Source: Actinomortierella ambigua
Taxonomy: Eukaryota > Mortierellomycota > Mortierellomycetes > Mortierellales > Mortierellaceae
Direction: 5' to 3'
DNA length: 64,000 nt
Assembly (NCBI GenBank): GCA_016098155.1
Contig: JAAAJB010000075.1
Coordinates: 1-64,000, forward strand
In this document: positions 34,534-45,636 of the stretch, in pieces
How the letters are laid out: each line of letters opens with the position of its first letter
How positions within the stretch are numbered: position 1 is the stretch's first letter
Made by a program: the position numbers and the translations under genes
The notes under the pieces: model-generated
Database searches by the model: none
What the model was told of the DNA's origin: nothing
What the model saw: the letters and a program-made list of their open reading frames with translations, nothing else

Positions 34534-35609
34534 TATAGTATGGTAAGAGTGGGGATGTAGCTAGGGGTTGCGGGGCTATGAGCTTTCAAGCTGGCTCACG
34601 AATTAGACTATGAGGAATAGCGAGGTGATTGATTTTCTACTATGGCTTGTTGAGAATTATTGTTTCGTTGATGAGAGAGGGTAGTTTGGAGCAATCGTGG
34701 TCTTTTATATTTGGTGATGTTCGTTCAGCTTTGACCACATCTGTGGTTGGTCAGCGCAGCGACGGATAAATAGAGTCTTTTGGTTGCCTTTTTGTGTCAC
34801 CAAGTGACATCAAAGAGAAGCTCAAATAAACATGGTGGCTGAATTTCAAATCAACTTTTGCTCACCATCACATCGAAAAATACAAACTGCTCCAATTGGA
34901 GCGAGTGTAGACGCGCGGCGCTTCTCTTTCCACCCCTCTCTGACCCCGGGAAAACGTTTTACTCTGGTCCACAATGTTGACAAACCACACAATGATTAGC
35001 GGCGCACACAAACCATGACTGACAGTTGCTAAACTGGGGGAGCAATGCGCGGCGTGTTGTTCTTTGCTTAAGTCACGTTTTGGCAAAAGCTTCGATTGCT
35101 GCGCGCAGCTGTCGCTGTAAAAGTAGCTTGCGGTTCCCCCTCCTTGCACATTCATTTTATCAATAGTATCAATACCCATACTCCACAGCTGAGAGAACAC
35201 CGATGGTGATTGCGGTTGAAACTGAAGACGAGGGGAGCGTTCGTGATCTGCCAACACGCATTCTTGTGCTAGCTACATCCAGTAACGGCTTGTGAGCTAA
35301 ACAACTAACGGGTGTTCGCGTTCTAAGAGCTTTCTGCGCAGCTGATGGATTCCTCAGGGGCAACGGCACCGTTACTTTCACAGTAGGCCAAATTTCGTGC
35401 GAGCTGCGCAGATCTTCATGTGCAAACGAGACTGTGATGCCCATCAGCTTATCCACTTTTGGAAAATCCTTTAGCTTCAGCTTCATTCAAACCAATAACT
35501 TAGTGGCAACAATCTTTGTATTGAAAAAAAACTTGCGTTCCTTTATGCTTTTGACCAGAGCACTGGGCGGGCAGTAAGAAAGAATGCTTTAATGACAAGG
35601 GAGAAGAAT
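34534..35609. other. Intergenic, MFS promoter and eL13 3' flank
   Basis: About 1.1 kb. A minus-strand frame at 35169-35486 (MKLKLKDFPKVDKLMGITVS) has a promising start but then loses protein-like character; no motif or splice partner was found. Confidence 0.4.
34703..34710 (-). promoter_or_regulatory. TATA-like element of the intronless MFS gene
   Basis: ATATAAAA on the minus strand, 170 bases upstream of the ATG at 34533. Position and sequence fit a TATA box, but the transcription start is unknown. Confidence 0.4.
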
Positions 35610-36762
35610 TTACTTCTTCTTGTTAGCCTCCTCCTCCTCCTTGGCCTTGCGGCGGGCCTCACGGATACCAGCAAGACGGGCAATGGAGCGGGCCTTGCGG
35701 TGCTGCTCGTAGGCAGAGTTGTTCTTCTCCTCCTGGGTGACCTTGCGAGCCTTCTCCTTGGCCCAGACCTGAGTGACGGGGAAGATGGCACCAGTGTACT
35801 GGGTGGCGGCGGAGAGCTCAGAAGCCTCAGCATCACCCTTCTTGGGCTTACCAGCCTTGCGGGGGAAGACAATGAGCTTGCTCTTGTAGGCCTTCAGGCG
35901 CTGAACGTTCAGCTGCAGGGACTCCTCAGAGCGGTTGCGGCGACGGTGGTCAACCGAGACACCGATGGAGAGAGCCTCCTTGCGGCGGATGCCAGCGGCC
36001 TATAGACACAAAGGAATAAAATAAACAGGCGAGTAGGACTTGTCAGTCATCACATTTGTGTATCACGCAAAATGCTGGGAATTGCTTTTTGGGCGAGTCT
36101 TCGGGGAGGAATTGTTGTTGATATGGTGCTTTCGTCTTGTCCAGCTTAGTCAAGGTGTGGAGATTGGGTGGCATCCAAATAAATAACAGCAACCGCCACA
36201 CTCCTGATTTGCATATATCCCCATGCTTTTTTCGCCATAAAATTCCAGCGTCCAGGACTGTGTGTTGCAGCTGCGCTCCAGCTTTCTCCCGAATAGGTGT
36301 GCGTACCTTGAGCTCCTCAAGGGTGAAGCCACGACCAGCACGGAGCTTGGTGTTGTACTTGATGGTGGGGCAGCGGACGGCGGGGCGGATCAAGCCATCA
36401 ACGGGGCGAGGAGCGACGCGAGCGGCCTTCTGGACACGCGCAATGCGGCGGGACTTCTTGCGACCAGCCTGGTCCAACCAGGTCTTGACACGCGACTGCC
36501 AGTCCTTGCGGAAGTGCTATTAAAATTCCCATGATACACAGAATAAAGTGGACAAGAGTCTTAGTCTTCCTTGTTGCCTCTGTGCATGTATAGACTGTCA
36601 AACAACAAGAGGGGTTGCCAGTGTGCACGGAAAGCGAAGACAGCACAACTCTTACGGCCAGGTCGTAGAGTTCAGGGCTGCCTTGCTGTGCACGACTGTC
36701 CTCTCAGCGGTATTCCTGAAAAGAGAACGCACCTGGTTGGGCAACTGATTGTTGTGCTTCAT
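35610..36762 (-). CDS. RPL13: 60S ribosomal protein eL13
   Basis: Exons 36733-36762 ([10 protein letters not shown]), 36307-36516 and 35610-35999 on the minus strand, all phase 0; 209 aa, normal for eL13. Family hallmarks are [40 protein letters not shown] and FTLEELKAAGI. It is a component of the large ribosomal subunit. Introns interrupt after residue 10 and after residue 80, and the latter falls at a conserved 'ELK|AAGI' junction. The C-terminal lysine tail (EEEEANKKK) ends at TAA. The 30-nt first exon places most of the gene downstream of a 216-nt intron, common in fungal ribosomal protein genes. Confidence 0.96.
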
Positions 36763-38096
36763 GGTCTGTTGACGAGTTGATGTAACAAAGGTTCATCCAT
36801 GAGCCACGCAGCAAGTTGAGGAAGGGTTGAAGTGTAACGTCAAATACGCCAGAATATCCAGTTATCGTAAGGTTGACCAGTTTCCAGAACGACATAACGA
36901 CGAGTGCACACGGACATAGGATTGAAGAACAAAAAGTAAAGAGACAATCATTAGCGAGTGTGCTGGTGGTCGAAGGCAAAACATCAAGTCATCTCTGTGC
37001 ACCCAAGAGGCGGGTGGGAGGTGGATCGGGTTGTTGAAGACTGCTAGATTGAACGATGTTGGTGTCGTCTTAGGAAAGTGTTGTAACAGAGTTGGAATCG
37101 GTGATGTTTGTCCTTGCATCGTTCTCCACTTGATGTTGGTGCTTGCACGATAGCAAGTGCTGGATATTCCTGGGGCCAACAACGACAGTGTAGAAGTAAA
37201 GGCCCTCCAACGACCAATACAACAGCGGTTCCCCCTGCCTCGACTAGTGACAGGTGAGCCTCATGGAATCAGAGGTTCACGATGTCTGCCAGGTCTTTCT
37301 CGGCCGCTCTCCATCGTTCGACTCTGTTGCTCTGCTGATGTCGGTATAAGTGGTGACACGGCCTTATCTCTAACGCCCAGAACAGTGCAATACGGGTGCG
37401 TGGAGGCAGAGGGAGTATCGAAATAGCGATGGATGGTGCTGGTTGGTGATATCTGCCGATGGATGGGTGCTTTCGCCTCTTGGATGCACATGCACTCTGT
37501 CGACTCTCTCAGTTCCGGCCTGCATACCGAAAATGGATGAAGTGAAAGAGGGAGCAGAAAATCTCAAGTCCGCGAATTAAAATGTGATTTGGGTGACCGT
37601 TTTCACTGTGATCTTGCGGGTGGGCCATCTTCAAAGTCCCCTTGACACTGACATTCCTTTCCCTTGCCTTTACGTCTGTCTTCGCTATTAAGCCCGTCGT
37701 AGAGCCGTCATTCTCGGCCCAAAGCCAATGAACTCTTACTGTTTCTATTTATTGTTTATTATTCTCGGCCCCCCTACGCCTTCGGCACTGGGTATGCGCT
37801 TAACTGTACTTTGATGCCATGTTCCTGTGCAGCAGGTTGCCCCCTCTTCTACATGCCAGATAGGTAGGGCCTCATATATGTTGACTACTAAAGAAAGATC
37901 GCGTACAACAACTACACTAGTCACTGATGACATTTATGGCTTGTTCCCTGCGACTCTTCACAATCCTGGCGTATTCAGGCACTGAAAGAAATGACAGGCA
38001 AGTCCTCTTAGGCATGCTAAACCACGTAAAAACTGCTTTATTGCAAACCTTTTGGAAGAATCTGATGCTCGCTCTCGGGCTCTCTCTCTCTCTCTT

Positions 38097-38127
<31 letters not shown>

Positions 38128-38748
38128 CGCCAAAGCGTGGAGGTAGAAAAAGACAAGTGGCGGTGATGCGCACATTAAAACATCCACAATTAGTTGCGAG
38201 TGAACTTCTGCTTAGTTACGGTTGGCAGCACTACAGAGGAAGCTGGTGAAGGATATCAATACAGTGAATAGTGGGCGAGTGTTGGAGCGTCAAGCAGCAT
38301 TAGCATTAAGAACGTGGTATGTGTAGTTTTTTTTTTTTTTACAGGGGGGATGAAAAGACTTGTAAAATTCTAGGCCAACAAACAAGTCACTGTCAAGGCG
38401 TTAAATTAGCGACGGAGCAAACTTTCGTTTCCCTCTCTCTCACAAATTTCTGGTATGCCAGGACGACCAACAAGGAGAGGGGCGGATCGTACGCATCCAA
38501 AGGAACAAGACACCCATCCATCGATCATTCTCGGCATCAGGCACCATCCGTCGCCACGCCAACCCTTTTGAAGACGGCGTCAATGGGAAATACTCATCCC
38601 AGAGGAGCTGAGAGTGATCGGTGGAGGGAGACTTTGTTCCCGTGCTACATCCACCCCAACATCTATGCATGAACAAAGCAAGCAGTCCTGCTCAGGCGAC
38701 TAACCTCGAGTGCAACTCTTCCATCTGCTTTCCCCAACTACAGGCAAT
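36763..38748. promoter_or_regulatory. About 2-kb divergent region between eL13 and uS9
   Basis: Two ribosomal protein genes diverge from this region. It contains a CT then CA repeat at 38081-38124, a T run at 38328 and no supported coding frame. Untranslated first exons could lie here; none can be placed from sequence. No textbook ribosomal-protein promoter motif was recognised. Confidence 0.4.
38081..38124 (+). repeat. CT/CA microsatellite
   Basis: A CT-repeat block is followed directly by a CA-repeat block, about 620 bases upstream of the uS9 start. Confidence 0.8.
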
Positions 38749-39906
38749 ATGTCTCAGAGTGTCCAGTGCTACGGCCGCAAGGCAAGTCTCTTGGGAGAGC
38801 TCTTGTTGGATCGTTGGTTACCATAAGATGGAACCACCAGCGGACATCAAGCTCTGAGATTACAAGTGGCGAGAAGGATCAGGGAACGGACGTAGTTGGT
38901 CAGAGTCGGCCACTTTGGGGCGCTTCAGCAATAGTACCAACAGGAGCGGCTATGCCTTGCAACTCTACCAATCAGGCGACAGTTTTCAGGAGGAAGGATG
39001 GACCCAACATCGTTGAATCAAACCTGTGGAGGTGCATTGACGTAGACAGGGATGGCACAGCAAGCTTCTCATGGGGAAACTATGCATCAGCGAAAACTTG
39101 GTGGAACTGGAGGACCGGACCACAGCGTGGAACAAAAGTGGGAGTGCCTGGCGACTATCGACTTTTTTTTTGAGTGCCCTAGTCGTGATTTACGCTAGTG
39201 GAGCGACAGACAACAACAGCAGGGGCAGTTTCGTGCTGCAGGATTTCATTTCGACGTTTTCAGCTTTCCAACCTGAACGAAGGCCCTCTACAGTCACCAA
39301 CGACCACTCCCCTGAAAGCCTTTCAAAGAAAGATTTGGCGTCTAACACGTTTTCGTAACGACCTTGCACCACCTTCACGATGGAACCATCTTTATAGAAA
39401 ACCGCCACCGCTGTTGCTCACTGCAAGGCTGGCCGAGGCCTCATCCGCCTCAACGGCTCCCCTCTCGAGCTCGTTGAGCCCGATGTCCTGAAGTTCAAGG
39501 TCTACGAGCCCATCCTGAAGGTTGGCTCTGACAAGTTCGCCAACGTTGACATCCGCATCCGTGTCAAGGGTGGTGGACACACCTCGCAGATCTACGCCAT
39601 CCGTCAGGCCGTCGCCAAGGCCATCGTCGCTTACTACCAGAAGTACGTCGATGAGGCCTCGAAGAACGAGCTCAAGCAGATCTTCCTCCAGTACGACCGT
39701 ACCCTCTTGGTCGCCGATCCCCGTCGCTGCGAGCCCAAGAAGTTCGGCGGTGCTGGTGCCCGTGCCAGGTGCGTTATTTTTTTCTTTGTTTGGAGTCTTA
39801 TGCTTAAAATGCATGATCTACCGGATAACGTGTTTTGCCTAACATGTCCTTTTTTTCCACTTTTTTTTTTCTTCTGATCTACAGATACCAGAAGTCCTAC
39901 CGTTAA
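38749..39906 (+). CDS. RPS16: 40S ribosomal protein uS9 (S16)
   Basis: Exons 38749-38781 ([11 protein letters not shown]), 39398-39768 and 39885-39906; 141 aa, the usual length. The family pattern is [50 protein letters not shown] and the universal C-terminus RYQKSYR. It is a small-subunit protein whose C-terminal tail contacts the P-site tRNA. Intron 1 (616 nt) starts GCAAGT instead of GT: the only join that keeps the conserved [11 protein letters not shown] frame uses AAG|GCAAGT, so this is a GC-AG intron. Intron 2 is a normal GT-AG intron. A polyadenylation-like AATAAA follows the stop by 125 bases. Confidence 0.95.
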
Positions 39907-40213
39907 AGGAGAGACTCGTGGAATGTTTGGTTCGAGTTGTGCTATGTTTTTCTCGTGGCTTTCAGGAGTATCTTCCATGCTTTTGGCCACATTTTAAATG
40001 AGCAACAAACAACGGATACGAGCATGACTGAATAAATGACACTTTCGAATGTCGCTTGATACAATTTGTCTTGATACAATTTTTTTAAAAAAGGGTGACG
40101 TCATTGAAATTTGCGCGCGGGGCGGAGAGCAGCAGATGCTCCGAGCTTCGGAGGTTGAGAGTATAATGCGGCTCGGTGATCGGCATTCATCTTAACGCAC
40201 ACATTCATCAGCC
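39907..40213. other. uS9 3' flank and NDUFS5 promoter
   Basis: 307 bases. It contains the uS9 polyadenylation-like signal and, at 40162-40167, a TATAAT sequence about 50 bases upstream of the NDUFS5 ATG. Confidence 0.5.
40031..40036 (+). terminator. Polyadenylation-like signal of uS9
   Basis: AATAAA, 125 bases after the uS9 stop codon. The sequence and spacing fit a eukaryotic polyadenylation signal. Confidence 0.5.
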
Positions 40214-41142
40214 ATGTCAGGATACGGTTTCAACGGTGGTAAGGCAATTGTTCCTTCGTTTAGAGCTCATTCTAACTGCAGGCAACGTTGTCAACGAATG
40301 AAGAACGCTGTTAACCAGCTCCCAGCTATTCCGGATCTAACAACCCCTGTCTATACTCCTCTCCCTCTCAACTATGGTGTCTGATCACCGCATGCGTTCA
40401 TCTTGCTGTGCATGTTGCTCTATTGTGCCGTGTATTTCCGTCAAATGCACTCAATGCTTGATTCGCTTCAACATAAACACGATTGATGCCTGCTGATGCT
40501 CCTCTTCCTGCCTCCCGCCACCTGATCTGTTCGCTTCTGGATGTTTTCCATGGGATATCCACCCCCAACACACCTACTTCGCGCTCCAATCACCTTGGCT
40601 CTGTACCAACCGACTGATCTCGTGCGACTACTACGTCTGCTATCAACAACAATGATATGCTACGTTGCAACCGACGTTGGACTCGATTTCAATTGCTGGA
40701 TATTTTCGTGATCTACTGGGGCAATCAAACAACAGGTCGCAACAGATGCTACCCTTACTGGCAAGAGTTCTACAAGTGCTACGCTCTTGCTGATAGACCC
40801 GAAGAGTGTGTCCTTCAGCGCGACGATTACCTCGAGTGCCTTCATCACAGCAAGGAGGTAAGAGCCGCTGACACAAAGGACTGGATGACACACTTACGGA
40901 TATCATATCGTGGCATTAATTGTGATTGATTAGCAAAGTCTTAACTAACCGTGCTCCATGCTATTGTCACGTCCTTCTGGTCATAGATTCTCCGAACAAA
41001 GGCTATTCAGGATGAGCACTTGAAGCAGAAGGAGAAGCGCGCTCACGAGGCTGCTGAGCACAAGAAGAAGGCAGATTCGGCTTCGGCAAGCAATGTCCCC
41101 CGATTGAACGTGGTCGAGGACAAGGCGAAGGCATCAGCATAA
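40214..41142 (+). CDS. NDUFS5: NADH:ubiquinone oxidoreductase 15-kDa subunit (NDUFS5)
   Basis: Exons 40214-40238 (MSGYGFNG), 40736-40857 and 40987-41142; 100 aa. The four-cysteine pattern (CYPYWQEFYKCYAL... ECVLQRDDYLECLHH, a twin CX9C-type arrangement) and the SGYGFNGG start match the 15-kDa accessory subunit of respiratory complex I. Proteins of this class are imported into the mitochondrial intermembrane space by the Mia40 route, with no cleavable presequence, as here. The C-terminal half is lysine- and alanine-rich and helical. Intron 1 is 497 nt, long for this window. It converges with the REX3-type gene, 194 bases between stops. Confidence 0.92.
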
Positions 41143-41336
41143 ATCTTGAGGTTTTTCTGGACCACATGAACTCATAACTTCATCAATACCACTTCATGGC
41201 GGAGGAGTGAAGGACAAGGCGGCGCTGAAGGACACATCGTAGAGACAACCGTTGTTTTTTTTATAATAGAATGAAATCGCCAAACAAAACATGCGGATCA
41301 CTACCTTGTTTCTGTTTTATTGAAAGAGCTCCGGAA

Positions 41337-43411
41337 TCATGTTGACTTTTGTTGGAGGTCCTTTTCAACCTTGAGCTTGACCAAGTCAAGACACGTCTTG
41401 GCATCTTCAAACGAGTCGTGCCCATCTTCTGTGTCTTGGATGAAGCGCTGAAGATATTGTTGCGCCATGAATTGCAGGCTGTACTTGAAATTGCCTCCTC
41501 GTGGGTGGGGGAACAGCTATTTCAGACCGCACAAAAAAAAAAAAAAAATAGCACATATCTCTTGTCAGGAAACCACTTCAAGCTCTTCCAATGTTTGGTG
41601 CAGTTAGCGACTCAAATATTGCTTTCAAAGTTACCATGCTAGTGTCGATGACCGTGTTGTGGACCAAGCGCAGGACCTTAAAGTCGTTATCGAGACTCTG
41701 GCCAATAATGATTGTCTTGGAGTCGATCAACTCAAACAGCTTTTCACGAACCTCCTCCAGTGTGTATTTCGCGTCATCCAATGATTTGATACCACTAAGT
41801 GGAGGTTTTTTTGCGCCAGCAAGGTCAGTGTGTGTGGATGAGACATTCAGGAGGTGAGGAATTTCTGGTCGCTCAAGTGTGCAAGGGAAAGGGTGTATAG
41901 ACTATACCTGAAGCGAGTGTTGAGATCAATGACGGGGTGTTTTGGTTTGACAAGTTCATCCAAAATGGTCTGTCCGTCACCACCTACAACCGAGATTCGC
42001 ACCATCTCAAATCCTCCGGCGGTGTAGCACATCTCACAGTCCATGGCGACCACGGCGTGTGGTGCAGGCGTGGAGCGATCGGGTGTTTCGACAAATGGGA
42101 TACGTGTATGAAGTAGCGATAATCCGTCTTCTTTGTACACGTGGGGCCCTGGTGTACATCCTTCTGAGCCAATAGGTTCTTCACAGCAGCGAAAGACTCG
42201 CACCCTATCGCCTTTTTCGTAGAAAACAAGAAGAATAAAAAAAAAGAGTGAGTCGTCCAGGGTCGTGGGGCAGGAAGAGTGGAGATGGCAGATCAAAATC
42301 AAGTGAGTCACCTCCACTTACCAAAGGTTTTGGACATTTTCGCGCGGAGAGGGTGATACAGACAGGCCGCCCGATCAGACTCCTCCAAATGATCCTTGAT
42401 CGTAAACGATCCGCCGCATCGATCACAGATGCCTTTTGGGCTTGGGATGGGGTCGAGCGTGGCTGGCAGCTCGACCGGATAACCGTGGTCTTGAAGCTGC
42501 TGCTTGGTTGGACAGTAGGCCTTGGCCAGTTGCCAAATCTCTAGCAGGGACGCCGAGGTGTCCTTTACTGGATTCCACTCTCCCTCGATGCCCACATCGT
42601 CAGGGCCTGTGGCTGGTGGTCGCTTTTTCAGTCGCTGGAGCGTAACGGCGGCAAGACTCTTGTAGGTGCCTTGGGTTGTTTTTTTGTGAATATCGCTCTC
42701 TTGTGCGACAGCGTGCTCGCTGGCGACTGCGTCGCCGTCTTTCAATGAGGCGTAAATACGTCGGAAGGCTTCGTAGAGCTGCGTTACAACTTTTTGTCGC
42801 AGTTGAGGTTTGGAATGGCTCCTCAGATCAATCTTGAGTACGGGGGGCCCCTTATTCGTGGCGGGGAGTCTCGAGGATGAGGTGGAGGTCGATGCGGATG
42901 AAGATTGCTGCTGCTGTTTAGGTCGAGTGACCGTGTCAGGTCGCGCTAATAGAACAGCACCCGAGGACTTGGATGGACCAGAGTAGGATTGTGGACTTGA
43001 CGATGGGGCCATGTGATCTTGCTTAGGTCGTTTGACTTGAAGCGCGTTCTGCGTGGTCGACGATGTGATGTTACTGCTGCTGCTATTGTTGTTGCTAACC
43101 GAGCCTATTGGCCTCGAAGACGCAGGTGAGGATGGAATGTTTTCCGATGCTGGTGTAGTTGGCTGCTTCCGCTTTGTTCCTACGCTTGGACTAGGGTTAC
43201 TGGAGGGGCCTGCATAGCCTGGAGGACGGACTGGAATGCAGCTGCTGCCAGTCGGCTGGTGTTTTTCCTGCACTTGCGACGAGGCAGAAGAAGAGGAGGA
43301 GGGCGTTGGGGTTGGAAGAGAGTGGTGCGAGAAGAGACACACTCCGCGCCGCGGGCAGTCGGGAAGATTGGGGCATGGAATGGAGGTAAAGAGACCTAGG
43401 GATTTCAGCAT
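41337..43411 (-). CDS. REX3: REX-family DEDDh RNA exonuclease
   Basis: Exons 42322-43411, 41908-42211, 41635-41794 and 41337-41516 on the minus strand; 577 aa. The N-terminus has a CCCH-like zinc-finger pattern (CPNLPDCPRRGVCLFSH). A serine/proline-rich linker leads to a Cys/His region (CDRCGGSFTI, CCEEPIGSEGC). The nuclease domain carries all DEDDh motifs: MDCEM (Asp421/Glu423), IGQSLDNDFKVLRL with its Asp, and GHDSFEDA with catalytic His and Asp; the NTRFSGI segment is also typical. Family members trim 3' ends of 5S/5.8S rRNA, RNase MRP RNA and other small RNAs. REX3 is favoured by the N-terminal zinc finger and size; REX1 or REXO1-type naming is possible. The exon 2 acceptor (AAAAAG|GC) is unusual but required by frame. 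Confidence 0.88.
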
Positions 43412-45636
43412 TGTGATTTGGCAATCGTGGCCATGTCACCAAATCGACAAGCGGGACCCTTATTTTCCACAATTTTAAGCAAAGCTCGTGACTCTCTCCC
43501 ATGAAAGATGCCCCCGCCCCCCTTCAGTCCCTCACTTTCTCTTTCTCCTTTGTCAGGGTGATAGACAGTCTGCCAACTTCCACAACTCTTTCCTTTACAC
43601 CCAACTTTACATTCGCATTCACATTCAACCTTTTCACCGTTTCTGTCCTGACCACTGCTGGTGGTTTTTCTTGAGTGTCCTCCCCTTCCCTTGCGACAAT
43701 TTTTATTTCGCTGTGGCCCAGCATACCTTTTCCAACCCGCTCGCGCATAATTTCGCTCCAGACTCGTTGGGTCTCTTCTCCTCACGTACACGCTGTGCCC
43801 TTTTTCGCACTTTTACCTGTTCCTCCGGCTTGAATGGCTCAAAGGTAATGAACAAGGCTATGTATTATTTTATACAGCTTTCCAGACATACTATCTCCAC
43901 ATCTCCACAGTATTTTATCACAGAGCATCCTAGTCCATTTTGGTTCGTTCGTTGAGGTGAGGAAGAAGGCCTGTCCCCTCTCCCCCTCCCTTTCCCTCCC
44001 TTGGTGGAAGTTGAGAGGTACAAGGCCAATGTGTGTGTGTTTGAAGGTGCACAGGCGAGCTTGTTTGCATGTGCGTTCGTGATGCCCTGGGTACAACTTT
44101 GCTCAGCTGACTGGGAGCATCAGGGACGGCGAAGCAGGGGGAAAGGAGGGGAGGGGGAGAGGATTGGTATTTGCTTTGCTTAGACTACCCTTCTATGAAT
44201 ATCCCAATGCCAAACTCACACACTCATCGAGGAACATGCACACCAACGCTCTCGCACTGTCTTTCTTGTGTCTCAATTGCATGTGTTGTGTGTGTGTATG
44301 TGTGTCTAGGGTGCCACAGGCGAACCATCCATCTTTTGGACAAAGAAGGGCTTGCCGTGTTAGCAGCAGGCAAGGCAGGAACTTGATCCGGTGGTGGGTG
44401 TGTGGAGGGGGAATAAAGCCGCCTGTCACGAGTACCAAAGACAGTTTTTTTTTTTTTTTTTTTTTGGGAAGTGAATTTGAGCCACAAGAGACTCTTTGCC
44501 AACATCCATGATTGAAGTCGTAGCAAGCAGTTACTGGGTGTGCATACAAGAACAGAGCCGAGAGAGAGAGAGAGAGAGAGAGAGTGAGTGAGTGAGAGAG
44601 ACAAAAGACTGTGGCATCCCTTTTCCCTCCTTCATTGCATTCCACACATTCTCCACTCGCACACCACACATTCTCCACTAGCACACTCCATATTCATTCA
44701 TTCATTCATTCCTCCCTCTGTCCGTCCCTTTCTCAACAGCAAGAATATCAACAATATCATAAAGTACGCTACGACCCACATTCCCTTCTTCACACTGCCT
44801 GCGTCTCTCCCACTCTCACTCTCACTCCCACTCCTCTCTCGCTCTCGAGGCTGGAATCCGACGACTCTCTTCCCTCTTTTCTATCGCTCTGTCTTTGACT
44901 CTCACACAAAGTGTCTTTGTCTTGTCTTTGCTCTACGGTCCCCCTCCCCTTTTTGTGTGTGTTGCCTCCTCCCTATTTCTCTGTCCGTGTCGCTCTGCAA
45001 AACAAAAGAAAAAGAAAAAGTGGTTGTGGTGGACAAATGTCTGTGTCCTCCCTCTTCCAACCCTGCGCCCTATTCTCTTCTTTGAACCCACCAGTCCACA
45101 TTCTCTCCTTCCTGTCACCCATTGACATGTTCCACCATTAATCATTCTCGTTGGAGGCAAAGAATATAATCAGCTCTTCTCCTTAACGCGACACCTCGTT
45201 ATCCACACATTCCTCACTCTTACTCTCGCTCTCTCCCCTCTCTCACTCTTCCTCTCACACACACTCTCTCTCTCTCGCGCTCGCTCTTCATCTTCTTTAC
45301 ATTACATTCATTCTAAACGGCTATTACTTTCTCATTTTACACTACCTGCTTCAATTCAGTCTGTCTTCCGCTCTCCCACCACGGCCGCCGTCGCCTTCGC
45401 CTTGCACGCCCCCTTCCACTACATCGCTCCACTCAAAGTCGGCAACTCGCTCAAGACCAACAGTTTCGACTAGACCACTCTCTGCCACTGCCTCCGCTTC
45501 CTCTTCATCATCCTCCTCCTCCTCCTCTTCAAGAACAGGATCGAGACTCTCACACTCCTTATCGGCACCTGTCTCACCTGTTGGTACTTCTTTGGAAGAA
45601 CTCTATCCATACACTGGCCTTTTCCGCATCCGTCCA
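43412..45636. other. 2.2-kb divergent region, repeats and pyrimidine-rich leader
   Basis: This lies between REX3-type (-) and PAS kinase (+). It holds a GA repeat at 44560-44584, a 20-base T run at 44446, and from about 44620 a long C/T-rich stretch that probably is the PAS kinase 5' leader. Plus-strand open frames here (for example 44588-45085) are pyrimidine-run artefacts. The PAS kinase frame itself is open upstream of its first ATG, so an upstream coding exon cannot be excluded. Confidence 0.45.
44560..44584 (+). repeat. GA microsatellite
   Basis: About 12 GA units, then GAGTGAGTGAGT, in the REX3/PAS kinase intergenic region. Confidence 0.8.

Noticed and set aside
44588..45085. 165-codon plus-strand open frame
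   Set aside because: Serine/proline/leucine runs from a C/T-rich leader; no protein-like complexity.
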